Below, piece by piece: positions 44,001 through 60,245 of a DNA stretch of 61,168 bases. Within the stretch, counting starts at the first letter, position 1. The number at the start of each line of letters is the position of its first letter. Origin of the DNA: Phlyctochytrium arcticum (lineage: Eukaryota; Chytridiomycota; Chytridiomycetes; Chytridiales; Chytridiaceae); the NCBI GenBank assembly GCA_025602905.1, contig JAHLKI010000060.1, positions 1 to 61,168 of the forward strand. Reading direction: 5' to 3'. The notes beneath the pieces were generated by a model. That model was not told the origin of the DNA and ran no database searches. It was given only the letters and a program-made list of their open reading frames with translations. The position numbers and the translations under genes were made by a program.

Positions 44001-44738
44001 ATGATGTCAAACTTTTTAGTATTTAGTTCCCCTATGGAACAATACGAAATCTATCCTGTGATTCAATTGTTAAATATTAACAATGTCAACTTTGCGTTGC
44101 TTGTAGCCGCGTTTATTAGTATTATTTTAACTTATATTGGTACTGTACGTGGTGAAATTGTAGCTAACTGGTGGGGTATTTAGAGTGAATCTTTATACAG
44201 AACTATTTAGAATATGGTTGAAAACTATATTGGTCCAAAATTTACTATTTATTTACCATTACTTTACACTATGTTCCATTTGATCTTATTTGGTAACTTA
44301 ATTGGTATGGTTCCTTATAGTTCTACTCCTACTGTTGAAATTGTTATGACTTAGAGTATGGCTATTACCTTATTATTTGGTATTTTAATTATTGGTTTCC
44401 TTAGCCACAAACAATATCTTTTTGCTGCCTTTTTACCAGCTGGTACCCCATTAGGTTTAGTACCTTTAATGATTGCATTAGAAGTTTTATCTTATGGTAC
44501 CAGAGCTTTAAGTTTAGGTCTAAGATTGGCTGTTAATATGATTACCGGTCATATTCTTGTTAAAGTTATTGTTGGTTTCATTTGGGCTGCTTACCTTAAA
44601 GGTACTTCCCTCTTGGTTCTATCTTTACCTTTATTACTATTAACTCTTTTCTTAGCATTAGAGTTATTAATTGCTTACCTTCAGGCTTATATTTTTGTAT
44701 TTATTACTTGTATTACTTTCAAAGATATGGCTAAATAA
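44001..44738 (+). CDS. atp6: atp6, second copy
   Basis: Same frame as 11189-11926. Confidence 0.94.
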
Positions 44739-44831
44739 AAAACCTGCCATGGTCTAAATGACCGATTGCGAACCCCTGGCCAGCCCCATCCGGGGCTGGC
44801 AGCCCCCCCTGAGGGGGGGGCCGGGGGTTTG

Positions 44832-45377
44832 TATGGTAGTTTTGGTCTTAAACCCATTACTGAAAGATCTGAGTTTGTAAAAGTTTCTGATATTCCTGCG
44901 GTCCATAGGACCACATTATTACTGATGTTCCAGTAGATGATAACTTACACTTTGTTACTTATGAAGTTGATCATGATCCTGTTTTACTTTCTTTAATGGA
45001 TCCCTCTACTCACCCAGAATCCTATATCAGTGGTAAAAATATATCTCAGCCCGTAGGGCCATGTCGCTATTGCTAGTGCCATGGCCCGTAGGGCCATGTT
45101 GATGTATACTCACAAATTAAGCAATAAAGATAGTCTGGTTGGTCTTTATGACCGTGATACTGATTCCCTGGTTTAGGACAAACCTATGGATCCTTCTCTA
45201 CTAGGAACTGACTTAGGTCAATTTGAATACGAGTACAAAATTAATGAAGCTTTCTTTATCTCTCCTAAACTATACTATATGGATTGTGTGAATCCTACTA
45301 ATGATAAACCAGTCACTATTATTAAAGCTAAAGGTGCTGATTCTAAAGCTATGTCTCGTGACCCCTTTGGGGTCTAA
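44832..45377 (+). pseudogene. dpo: dpo C-terminal fragment, second copy
   Basis: Same as 12020-12565: motif B remnant, motif C YDRDTDS, and the same two frame breaks. Confidence 0.8.
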
Positions 45378-45434
45378 GGGGTCACAGTAAACCCGTATTT
45401 CAAACCAAGCCAGGCAGCCCTGAAAAATTACCTT

Positions 45435-45794
45435 ATGAAAGGTGCCATGACTCAGCCAATTGACAATACTCTGGATACCTTTTTAGCAGATCATAAAATC
45501 ACTCGTACTGATGTCGCAAGTATTGGTATGTGGATCGGACAGTTTTTCCTTGATCGTGGTCTCTTTTCCTTTTAAGTCAACAGCCTATCCTCTGGTGTTT
45601 ACGTCAGTGGCCAACTTAGTGATATGGTTTTGATTGATCCACTTCAAGATGGTCTTTTGGACCATGATGATGCTGGTGTATTGGATTTCACTATGAACCC
45701 TGATTACAAATCATGGTGGCAGAGCCACTGTCATTTCGGTGAGGAAGTTAATACCACTCTACCGATGGTCGTTGAACCATTAACCTGGTGTTAA
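45435..45794 (+). pseudogene. rpo: rpo fragment A, second copy
   Basis: Same as 12623-12982, with the same internal TAA. Confidence 0.63.
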
Positions 45795-46491
45795 TATCTA
45801 TACACTTCAAGAGTATATTCATGATACTATTAAAAACGGTAAACTGACTAGTAATGTTATTTTTATTTCTCGTAATGGTACCACTTATGGTAATTACGAC
45901 TTAGCTGGAGTGACTGTTAGATCTAAAAATCTTGATGGTTTTATCGAAAGTGTCCGTAGTAATCCTACGATTATTGATAACACTATTATTGGTTTGATTG
46001 GACTACTTTCAGTAGATCCTTTGTCTCATATCGTATGGCTGGCCGGGGGCCGTGGTGGTGATATTAATCGTCGCCATATTCTTTCTCCTATTCAGATTCG
46101 CTTCTCACTTTTCCTTGTTGAATGGCTTGGCTATAGTAGTCTTATGGAAACTGTCCGTGTTTCTTTCGGTCTTAGTAATACTCAGTATACTCATGTACCT
46201 AAAGGCTCCAAAGGATCTGCTCCTGATGCTACTTCAGCAGTTTCTACTGCTACTGCCGACTCTTCAGCTTCAAAATCTATTGCTTTTGCTGATACAGCCC
46301 TTGACGAAGATGCCCCAGCAACTAATGTTGCTGATGCCTATTCTCATGCTAGTTCTGAATCTGATTCCGTTGAATTAACTAAACCCGGGTCAGAATCAAG
46401 TGGTGAAATTAAATTTAGCTCAACTAACGTTGGCACTGGGTCCTTAGGGGCCCCCCACCCTTTCTCTATTACCTTCTTCTATTTCTCATAA
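45790..46491 (+). CDS. Unrecognised Ser-rich ORF, second copy
   Basis: Same frame as 12978-13679. Confidence 0.4.
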   Translation, partial: VNIYTLQEYIHDTIKNGKLTSNVIFISRNGTTYGNYDLAGVTVRSKNLDGFIESVRSNPTIIDNTIIGLIGLLSVDPLSHIVWLAGGRGGDINRRHILSPIQIRFSLFLVEWLGYSSLMETVRVSFGLSNTQYTHVPKGSKGSAPDATSAVSTATADSSASKSIAFADTALDEDAPATNVADAYSHASSESDSVELTKPGSESSGEIKFSSTNVGTGSLGAPHPFSITFFYFS

Positions 46492-47747
46492 AGGGCGTCA
46501 AGGAGAACCCGGTCATAAAGACCACCTCTCCCCTTATTTATCTTTGGTTCAATCCAAACTAGATCAACATGGCTATAATTATGCTGAAGCACAATTGGCT
46601 ATTGAAACTAGTATTGTCTCTGAAATGCAGGATATGGTCCTAAGGACCATCCTTCATACTTGCCTCTACTTACTACCGTCTGGTCAAAAGACCAACTTAA
46701 TTCTCGCTTTACTATGTGGGGTGTTGAATGTCGTAAACGTTATGTGAAATTACCGTTTCTGCAAGAATTATTTACCGAACATTCATAGATGGAATCTTTA
46801 ATTGTTAGTTTGTCTAAATTTAAATACTTGGAAGTCATCCAAGTTGCATATGCTATTGGTTACAGTATGGTAAAAAATCCCATATTTAGCTTAATAAATT
46901 GGACATGCGAGTTGACGCATATTTAGCTCAGTATGGTAAAACTCGTACCGATGTTGCTAGAATTGGTTTGGTAGTGCTTCAGTTCTTTATGAACGAAAAT
47001 GTATTCGTTGTTAAATTTGTTGACTCTGATTTTGTTGATTTAATTACTAGTGAAGACGACACTGATATTATTACTAGAACTGGTAAAACTTATATGGATA
47101 TCAATCCTGAATATGCTTCACTTGGTCAAAGATTCGATAATGATTCAACTACCCCCTTGCCTATGATTGTTCCTCCATTACCTTGGGGTCCCTCCAAATC
47201 TGGTGGGTACTTAAGTAATACTAATATTCACGAGCCTCTAGTACATGTCTCATACCCCAACCTACATACAGTAGCTGTCACTGATGATGTTTATTCCGTA
47301 GTCAATAGATTACAATCTACACCGCTTAGAATCCTTAAACTATGTTACTCAGGATCAACCTGCTATTAAAAAAATATTGGAAAGTAATGTATTGAATGAA
47401 CATATGGTTTTCAACCATATTGCTTCAATTTATCAGTCTCACACTCTTTATAATCCCGTGTTTCTAGACTTCAGAGGTAGAACCTATACCTCTTCAAATT
47501 TATGCCCTGAAGGTCCCGATTTAGGCCGAGCCTTACTTCTGTTCGATCATGCCGAACCATTAACCGCCTCTGGGTTAGTCAAAATGGCTATTGCTAACTT
47601 CTATGGACTTAATAAACTAACTATTGATGAACGTTAGGCTTGGGTTGATCAAAATATGGCCAGCATTTAGGATTTAACCCCTGAATTTGTTAGTACCAGT
47701 GACAAATCCTTCCAGTTTATTGCCGCTTCTCTTGCTTTACGCTCCGG
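46484..47747 (+). pseudogene. rpo: rpo fragment B, second copy
   Basis: Same as 13672-14935, including the DFRGRTY motif and frame breaks. Confidence 0.78.
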
Positions 47748-48156
47748 TCCAAAGGACCGACCCCAAAGGGGTTGGGCCAGCGGGTCATGTTGACCCGCAG
47801 GACCTTGATTTGCCATTACCTTGACAACGACTATCTTAAAATGTTTCACGATCAAGCCTGGCGTCTCCGACGCTGCTTTAGTCAAAATGGCCAATAGGCC
47901 CGCATCGGTTCAACGGCTGTGCCGCCATCCAGGTCCGAAAAGATTGAAAATTCCTACTCTGCCTCATAAACACCCTCAACTTACTGGTGGTGGTTTTACC
48001 GCTACTGGCCCCCGGTCCAAAGGACCGGGGGGCACCCTTTTTGTAGATAGTTATAAGGGTCTGCAGCTGTGAGGTAAATACCTTGTATCAGATGGCTGCG
48101 CAACCAGCGGCGGGTCAGCATGACCGCCGCAGGCCCCCCACTGGGTCGGGGTTTGT

Positions 48157-48239
48157 TTGCCTGTGGAGAAATTGGTATACTCAGTGGACTCTAAATCCAC
48201 CCCCTCTTTGGGTTGTGGGTTCAAATCCCACCAGGCTCA
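48157..48239 (+). tRNA. trnL(cua): tRNA-Leu (CTA), second copy
   Basis: Same sequence as 15345-15427. Confidence 0.93.
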
Positions 48240-48332
48240 GACAGCATCGGTGGTGGTGACCTTGATGGCGGCACAGCCGTTGGACCGCACCGTGACTGGT
48301 ATTGATTTTAATGTTTCACACAATGTCTCACA

Positions 48333-48482
48333 ATGCCTCAATTCAATCCTTTTTGGTGGGTTAATTTAATTTCTTGGGCTTTTGCCATCATTAGTTTCCT
48401 TACTTGGTACCACCAAGCAATCAGTTTCCCAAGCACTTTACGTATTCAATTATCAAGAGCTGTTATGTTGTTCTATTTCTGA
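48333..48482 (+). CDS. atp8: atp8, second copy
   Basis: Same 49-residue frame as 15521-15670. Confidence 0.92.
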   Translation: MPQFNPFWWVNLISWAFAIISFLTWYHQAISFPSTLRIQLSRAVMLFYF

Positions 48483-48615
48483 TGACATCACCCTGCATGA
48501 AGGGGTGGCTTGTCTGCTAACCACAGAGAGGTGAAGGATTCAGCCAACCGAGCGGTCATGCTGACCCGCTGGGGTGGGTATCGGATACCAAACCTCCTAT
48601 TCAATTCGCATATTA

Positions 48616-50070
48616 ATGATTCTAGCTTTAGGTAGTCTTTTTAGTATTTATTAGATTTTCTTATGTTTACCGGGTGCATAGGATACAGCCCATCTAGGGG
48701 CCTAGAAAAATCAATTTTTAAGTAGAGTAACCCTATTAGTTTTGGGTGTTTATTTAGCTTTTATTATCGACTCTTCCTATCACTGGGTAGGTGATGTTGT
48801 ATTTTTAGATGGTTTAGTTCTTGTTTCTAATACCATTTTAACAGGGGAAATTTATTTAATTTTATAGGTTATTGCTATTGTACATCTTCAAGGTTTATTT
48901 GAAAACCGTCCAGAGATTTATTAGATTATTGGGTCTAATTTAACTGGTTTAATTTATTTAATTTCATCTGCAGATTGGATCGTTACTGTTACCGCTTGGG
49001 AATTATTTAATTTATCCCTTTATCTCTTGACTGCTATGACTCCTACCGCATCCATTGGACGTGGGGGTGGGGCAGCTGCTTTATCTGCAGCTATTAAATA
49101 TTTTCTCTTAAGTGCTGTTACTACCACCTTATTACTTTTAGGTGTTGCTTTCCTTTATGCTCAAACTGGTAGTACCCATTATGATAGTATTTCTATGCAA
49201 TTAGCTATGACAGCGTCATAGACGCCGCAATCAGGTTAGATTTTAGGTGCTTGGGTAGGTATTATTGTTACCTTCTTATTTAAATTATCAGCTGCTCCTT
49301 TCCACTTAGTTGGTCCTGATATTTATGATGGTGTACCTACTACTACCACTACTTGGATGATTCATATTCCTAAATTTGCAGTAATTTTACTATTGATTCA
49401 ACTTTAGACCTTACAAGTATGTGATAGTGAAACAGCCTTTTTCTAGGTATAGGCAGGGTTGGCTTCTATCATTGTTGGTTCTATTGGATTGGGTTCACAA
49501 TTTCGTATTAAAAGATTTTAGGCTTATAGTTCTATTTCCCATGTTGGTTTTATGCTTTAGTGCTTAGCAACTGGTAGTTCTGCTGCCGGGTTTTATTACT
49601 AGGTTATTTATCTTTTAACTTCTTTAAGTATTTTTGCCTTGTTATTAGGTATTGGTCAAGCCATTGGCCGTGAAGTTACCTTGATTTCTCAACTGAGTGG
49701 TCTCTTTTCCTTAAACCCTGGTGCTGCTTTGGCCTTAGGTTTTAGTCTTTTTGGTTTAGCTGGTGTTCCTCCTATCGCTGGTTTCTTTGGTAAATTACTT
49801 GCTTTACAATCTTTCATTTCACAAGGCTGGTATTGGGTTTCTATTTAGGCTGTTCTGGTTTCTGTTATCAGTGCTGCTTACTATCTTTACCTTATTAAAG
49901 TTACTCATTTTGATCGACCAGCGGCCGCAGGTACACTATCTCGTATGGGATCTGGTTTGGCTTTACCTGCTTCAGTTACTACTACTATTGCCTTGTAGAG
50001 TACTTTTAACGTCTTATTTTTAATGTCTCCTGCTTCTTTTATTGGCTTAGCTTCTGCTGCCTACTTTTGA
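48616..50070 (+). CDS. nad2: nad2, second copy
   Basis: Same frame as 15804-17258. Confidence 0.94.
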
Positions 50071-50212
50071 TTTTTGATCACCCGGCGGCCCCCCCAGAGC
50101 GGCCCCCCATGGGGGGCTGCAACCCCACCACCCCACCCCTTTGGGGTGGGTACCAGGTGGGGTCGCTGCCGCTGCTACCCCCCATCCATTGGGTTTGGGG
50201 GTTTCACAACAA

Positions 50213-50284
50213 ATGGGCGTAGTTCAATGGTTAGAACTCTGGTCTCCAAAACCAGCAATATAGGTTCGAGTCCTATCGCCCCTG
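50213..50284 (+). tRNA. trnW: tRNA-Trp (CCA), second copy
   Basis: Same sequence as 17401-17472. Confidence 0.92.
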
Positions 50285-50421
50285 CCAACCCCAACCCCCA
50301 TCCCCTACAGGGGATGGGGTTTGGGTTTGGGCCAGCGGCTATGCCGCCGCCCCAGCTCAACCCCCTGATGGGGTCAGGCTAGGGTGCAACTAGAGTGAGG
50401 AATTTCAATCGTTTTGCAGCT

Positions 50422-53707
<3,286 letters not shown>

Positions 53708-53801
53708 TTTGATTCTTTTCTTGATTGGCCAGCTTTGGTTGGCCTACCTTAATTATGCGGAAGCCAAGCTTCCATGAGAAAATTTCTTTATCCCGATACC
53801 T

Positions 53802-56424
53802 ATGAAAATTACTAAAAGAAATCCAATATTAGTCTTGGCTAATGACTTTTTAATTGATTCTCCATTACCTTCTAATATTTCCCACTTCTGGAGCTTCGGT
53901 TCCTTGTTAGGTGTTAACCTTGTCGTTTTAATCATTAGTGGTTAGACACTCGCCATGCACTATACCCCAAATACCTTATTAGCCTTCTCTAGCGTTGAAC
54001 ATATCACATGAGCCCCCCGCCCCCGGGCCAGGGGCCAGCTCGAACCACTATGGTGCATAATGTGTTCATAAAATATCATGGAGCCCCCCGCAAAGGGGGG
54101 GCAGCGTCTACGACGCCGCCCCGGAGGGGCCGCCATATGCTGGGAAGAGTTGGGTCAGCATGACCGCCGACTTTATCAGCAGGAAACCGCGCGTAGTGCG
54201 CTGTATCTTCAAAGACTATAAGATGATACGAATGACCTTTGGTCATTGGAAGATATAGTCTATCAAAAAAACACACCTTTTTTTGACCCTTGATTATGCG
54301 TGACGTTAACAATGGTTGGTTATTAAGATTATTACACGCTAATGCTGCCTCTTTATTTTTTATTTTTGTGTACATTCACATTGCTCGTAACCTTTACTAT
54401 GGTTCTTATAGAGCCCCACGCGGTCTTTTATGGAGCATCGGTGTTGCTATCTTTATTGTTATGATGGCCACTGCTTTCATTGGTTACGTATTACCTTGGG
54501 GTCTATCACTGGCCCCAAATGATGTGGTTATCTGTTATCTCTCTTTCCCCCTTTGGCCCTTCTCGTATCCCTACTGAGCGTCGTATTGGTCCGCATAATA
54601 TTGATGTGGCTGCGCATTTCTGTTTTGGGGTCCCGACCCCCCTGGCCCTACGGGCCAAGTTGGTAATTAGTTAGGTGACGCCCATGGGGAGTTTAGATCT
54701 GGCAATACTAGATTTTCTTAGCATATGGGCCACCCCAACAGAGAATACCTTCATTGGTTGCATCAATTTGCACCCCTGAAGGGGGGTGCTCTTCTACTAT
54801 TCCAGGGCAGAGCCCTCGGATTGGTAAAAATGGAGCAACTGGCTAGGTCCTGCGGGTCAACATGACCCGCTGGCCCAACCCCTTTGGGGTCGGTCCTTTG
54901 GACCGCGTGCTAAAGTGAACACTTTTACTTTTGGTAGCCTTAACTGGCTATATCATAGCTTTGGGCTTCACCAGCGTCAAAGTGGGGCCCTACGGGCTGC
55001 CCGCTCACTTTGGCTGTTTGGATTATGGATGATGGTGGTAAAAACAATGCAGGTTTAATGATTTCTACTTAGAACTTCACTTATTCAGATCTTGTCGGCC
55101 CTCCGGGCCAGGTTTGTATTCAAAATTTGGTTTAACTTGTCAGATCCAGAAAAGACCTGCTGCGGCCACAGGCCTGATTTAGCCCTACGGGCCAGCTGAG
55201 ATGGAATTGCTTGTTTCTATTGTCTATCCTTACTTTGTTTCTAGTATGCTTTACAGATTGCATGGGGATCGTTATGTTAGATAACCTTGGTCCGTCATAG
55301 TCTAATGTTGATTCTGTGTAACCATTATAGGAAAACAGTATTACCCTTTGTCACAATTGGGTGCTCTCACCAGAGGGTGCCCCCCCCCGGCGGCGGTCAT
55401 GTTGACCCGCTGGGTTTCAGGGCTCAATATTAGGCGATACAAGTGAAAACGGTCAACATAAACATCTTTTATCAAGACCGTCGGTTCTATAATGGATCGC
55501 TACAGACTGGTCCACTTGTGGGTGGCTGCAACGCTGCTTAATGTACAGTCGGATTCCTATCAAAACGCGACGCGCCTCCACCCCAACCCTGGGTGGTCAT
55601 TAGTCGCCAGGGAATTGCAGATGAGTTTCTGGGGAGCGACGGTCATTACTAACCTTTTTTCCGCTATCCCTTGGATTGGTCATGATTTTGTTGAACTTGT
55701 CTGGGGTGGATTTTCCGTCGATAATGCGACCTTAAACCGTTTCTTCAGTTTACACTATTTATTACCTTTCATTTTAGCTGCCTTAGTTGTTCTACACTTA
55801 TAGGCTTTACATCAATTTGGTTCTAACAACCCAGAAGGTATTGCTAGTAACTCTGATCGTATTCGTTTCCATCCTTACTTTGTCTCTAAAGACTTAATTG
55901 GATTCTTATGGATGGCTATTTTATTAGCAGTTTTAGTATTCTTCGCACCTTACTATCTTGGTCATGCTGATAATAGTATTCCTGCTAATCCTTTAGTTAC
56001 CCCACACAGTATTGTGCCGGAGTGGTATTTCCTCCCGTTCTATGCTATTTTACGTGCTATTCCTGATAAATTACTAGGTGTCTTAGCTATGTTTGGAGCC
56101 TTAGTTATTCTATTTTTCCTACCTTTAACCAACTCATTGGCTATTCGTAGTAACAAATACCGTCCAATTTACTTAGCTTTATTCTGGGTTTTTGTTTTCA
56201 ACTTCTTTATCTTATTATGGGTTGGAGCTAAACCTATTAGTGATCCTTATGTTATTATTGGTCAAATTAGTACCGTTATCTACTTCTCTTACTTTATTTT
56301 ACTTTTATTACCTGAATCTCTTGCTATGCTCTTCTTGGGTCTAGCTTTAACTGGTGGTATTGCCCTTTTAATTGGTTAGAATGTTCCTGGACTACTATTC
56401 GCTTTTAGTCCTTTAATGAGCTGA
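53802..56424 (+). CDS. cob: cob, second copy
   Basis: Exons 53802-54002, 54293-54502 and 55618-56424. The second intron holds the same decayed LAGLIDADG remnant. Confidence 0.94.
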
Positions 56425-56651
56425 ATCCGGAGGATTCCCACCGGGTCTGGCTCCGCTTTGTAATCTCTTGATGATCCCCCACCTTTTGGCAGGGTGTCCC
56501 ATGTCCTGGCGTCTACGACGCTGTAGTCCAATTAGCAGAAAGTTATAATAGTCACCAGCTAAGCCCTAAAGGGCCCAACTTGAACCCCACGTGCAGCCCC
56601 AGCCTTGCTGGGGCCCGCTGGTGGGTCAGGGAAAAGTAAATTTCAATTTTA

Positions 56652-56882
56652 ATGATTATGTTAATGGCCGCCAAATTAATTGGAGCTGGTTTAGCAACTA
56701 TTGCACTAGGTGGTGCTGCTGTTGGTGTTGGTATTGTCTTTGGTAGCTTAATTCAAGGTACTTCTCGTAACCCATCTTTACGTAAAGAATTATTTAACAC
56801 TGCTATTTTAGGTTTTGCCTTAACTGAAGCCTTAGGTTTATTCGCTTTAATGATGGCATTGATCTTTTTATACGCCTTCTAA
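56652..56882 (+). CDS. atp9: atp9, second copy
   Basis: Same frame as 23840-24070. Confidence 0.94.
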   Translation: MIMLMAAKLIGAGLATIALGGAAVGVGIVFGSLIQGTSRNPSLRKELFNTAILGFALTEALGLFALMMALIFLYAF

Positions 56883-57017
56883 TTTGCCTAGCACCCAGCC
56901 CCCCCTTTCAGGGGGGCCAGGGGGCTTGGGACCAGGGGACCGCACCATCCAGTTGGGGGTCCCCCCCCTTTTGGTCTGCAGTTCATTGAATTTTTTGATC
57001 ATTGGTCATGACAGGGT

Positions 57018-59465
57018 ATGGTAGCCACCCTTATCGTAGTATTATGTGTTGTCTTATCTGTTGCATTAATGACATAGGCAGAAAGAAAAATTATGGGTGC
57101 TATGCAAAGACGTATTGGACCCAATAAAGTTGGATATCTTGGTTTATTACAACCATTTGCCGATGGTATTAAATTGATTTAGAAAGAAACAGTATAGCCT
57201 TTAGAATCAAGTCACTGGTTCTTCTAGGGTGCACCTTTTGTTACTTTTTATTTAGCATTATAGAACTGGTAGGTATTACCTTTAGACTATGGTGTTGCTT
57301 TATCTGAATTATTAGGAGCTGGTATTTAGGTATTAATTGCTATCTCTGAGTTAAGTATTTATGGTGTTATTTATTCAGGTTGGGCAGCCAACTCTAAATA
57401 CCCCTTTTTAGGTTCTTTGAGATCTACAGCACAAATGATTAGTTATTCTGTGTCTTAGAGTCTGATTTTTCTAACCGTTATCTTTACCCTTGGTACTGTT
57501 AACTTATTAGATCTATTAGCAGCTCAACAACCTATTGCTCTTTTCTGGCCACTTCTACCTATGGCTCTTTTATTTATGGTTTCCGCTGTTGCTGAGACGA
57601 ACAGAGCCCCGTTCGACCTTCCAGAGGCTAAACACCATGCTGGGTCATTTACCTCCTTTTAGACTTTCGGCCTCTATTTAAACGCAGCTAAATGCTGGGA
57701 TGCTTTATTATAGTTATCAGCAGGTATTTTGATTTATTCTTAGTACTACAACGACTTTCTGTTGCAACTAAATTGTGATTATTATTCTGATCTCTTTAGT
57801 ATTACTCCTTCCATTGTTTTATTGAAAGATATTGATAACAATTCTAGTAAGATAAAGTCTGCTCCCATTTTTGATGCTCAGTCTAATCCTGTTCTCTTGA
57901 ACAAATCAGGAAGTACAACACCTTTAATTCAGGTCTATACTAATTTAGATCATCCATCTGTGTAGAGCGCTATTGCTGGTGATCTACGCAAACGTCCTGG
58001 TTGCTATGCTTTTATTAATTTAATTAATGGTAGAGAATATATTGGTTCTTCCACTAATATGGGTTGGCGTTTTGAACAACATACTAAATATGCAGGTAAT
58101 GCTGCTGTGTAGGGTCCAGCTTTGGACAAATATGGTTTAAGTAATTTTGCTTTTGGGGTCTTGGAGTTTTATAACGCTACTTGGCCTTTGACTGTAGATC
58201 AGGTTACTGCCCTTAGAGCTCGTGAGCAATATTATCTTGATCTTTGTGTTTGTAGTTATAATGTTAATCGTTCTGCTACTACTAGATTGGGTTCTACTCC
58301 TAGCCCTGAGACTATTGCCAAATTTAAATTGGCTAAAGGTGGTGCAAACCATCCTATGTTTGGTAAATCTAATCCTAACGCTATTAGAGCCATGACTGAG
58401 GCTAAATACAAACCAATTTTTATTTTTGATGTAGAAGGGAATCTTGTTTATGAAAGTGCTGGGATAGCTTTTGCTGCAGAATGGTAGGGCATTACTCGTG
58501 AGACTTTGCGTAAATATTTAAATTCAGGATAGCTTTAGAATGATACTTGGGTTCTTTCTTATACTCCTTTATTTCCTGGTATTATGGATAAAAAAACTTT
58601 TTATTCACAAGCTATTTCTGTATATGATCTTTCCAATAACCTTGTTAAATCTTTCCCGAATCTTAACTCGGCTATTAAATGGTTAGGTACTTCTGAAAAA
58701 ACAATCGGCCGTCATGTTTATTTGGGAGAAGTATTTCGTAATCAATATTATATTCGTCCTACTGCTTCCTCTCCAGCGTCTACTACTACCCCTCCTGCTG
58801 AAGATGGCCCATAGGGCCTCAAATTTATGGGATTTACTACGGAAAGTGAGTTAGTTGCAGGTTTTTTCACGGAACATTCCGCTGTTAGTTTTAGTTATTT
58901 CTTTTTAGGTGAGTATACTTCCATTTTAGTTATGTGTACTTTATTTTTCATTTTATTCTTCGGAGTTTCTAGTTCCTTGCCTATGATTTTCTTTTTTATT
59001 TGGTTAAGAGCTAGTTTACCTAGATAGAGATTTGATCAACTACTTACACTAGGTTGGGCCCACATTTTACCTTTTACTATGGCCTTTATCTAGTTTTTAC
59101 CTACTTTTATTTTCACTTTTGATTTGTTAGCTATGTTACCTTTAATGGGTTTACATCCATTACATTCTAGATTTAGTACTAGTTCTAGTTCTAGTTCTAC
59201 GGGTGGCGAGGAAGAGGGAGAAGAAGAACGTAGTCCAATTCATTATCATGTTATTGATGTTCGCACTAATACTCTAGTTCAAATTTTTCCTTCTAGAAAT
59301 CGTTAGGTTCAGAATTCTCGTGACTTATTTGGTGAGGTTGTTTCCAGAGACAAAATTACTAATGTTATTAGACATAATCTGCTTTTACACACTGTTAAAA
59401 GTACTTTTATTATTGCAGTTACGGGGGTTCATACTCACTTCCCTCGAGAAGAGAGTCCAGAATGA
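57018..59465 (+). CDS. nad1: nad1 hybrid gene, second copy
   Basis: Exons 57018-57629 and 58842-59465. The GIY-YIG intron lies at 57630-58841 and the insertion at 58908-59893, as in the first copy. Confidence 0.87.
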
Positions 59466-59890
59466 TTGACTGAGATGCTGATGGATAAGCCCATATCTAC
59501 ATGGGTGTATTTCATAATATCAAAGGTAAACCTACACCATAAGAACTTTACCGTGAGGTAAAGGAGGATGCCGGATGTATGCCATAAGCCGGATGGATAA
59601 AACCACACATTCTCAGGAGCTGGCAGCATGATCTCAGAATAAACCTGTTTAGGGTTTAAATATTGATATTGTTGGTTTTTGGCTAATTTGATCTGATTCT
59701 TGGTTATATTGAGTGGTTTGTTGGTTAATTCTTGGTGGATGGCTGGAGGATCTAACTGGTTTGGCCAACCTGGTACCCACCATATGAAGGGCGGACCAGA
59801 GCGGACCAGTGCTGTACCTGTTCCAAGAACCCAGGGCTAATTTGAGCTTATTTTGAGTCTGTTCAACCCTCCTCTGGGAGCTGTTTATTT

Positions 59891-60121
59891 ATGGGCGAAT
59901 ACACTTCCATTTTAGTTATCTGTACCCTCTTCTTTGTTCTATTCTTTGGAGTTTCTAGCTCTTTACCCATGATTTTCTTCTTTATTTGGTTGAGAGCTAG
60001 TCTTCCTCGTTTGAGATTTGATCAATTACTTACTTTAGGTTGGGCTCATATCCTACCTTTTACTATTGCTTATATCTTATTCTTGCCTACTTTTATTTTT
60101 GTCTTTGATATCTAGGGTTAA
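59891..60121 (+). pseudogene. nad1: Displaced nad1 C-terminus, second copy
   Basis: Same sequence as 27079-27309. Confidence 0.78.
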
Positions 60122-60245
60122 CACAACCCATCCCGGGCCCCTATGGGGCTGTGGTGTGGTCCAAAGGACCTGGGCCATCCCCCCCAAAGAGGTGGGGTTG
60201 CCTTAACTGGATTGGGTTAAAATAGGGTTGATATGAAACTAAAAT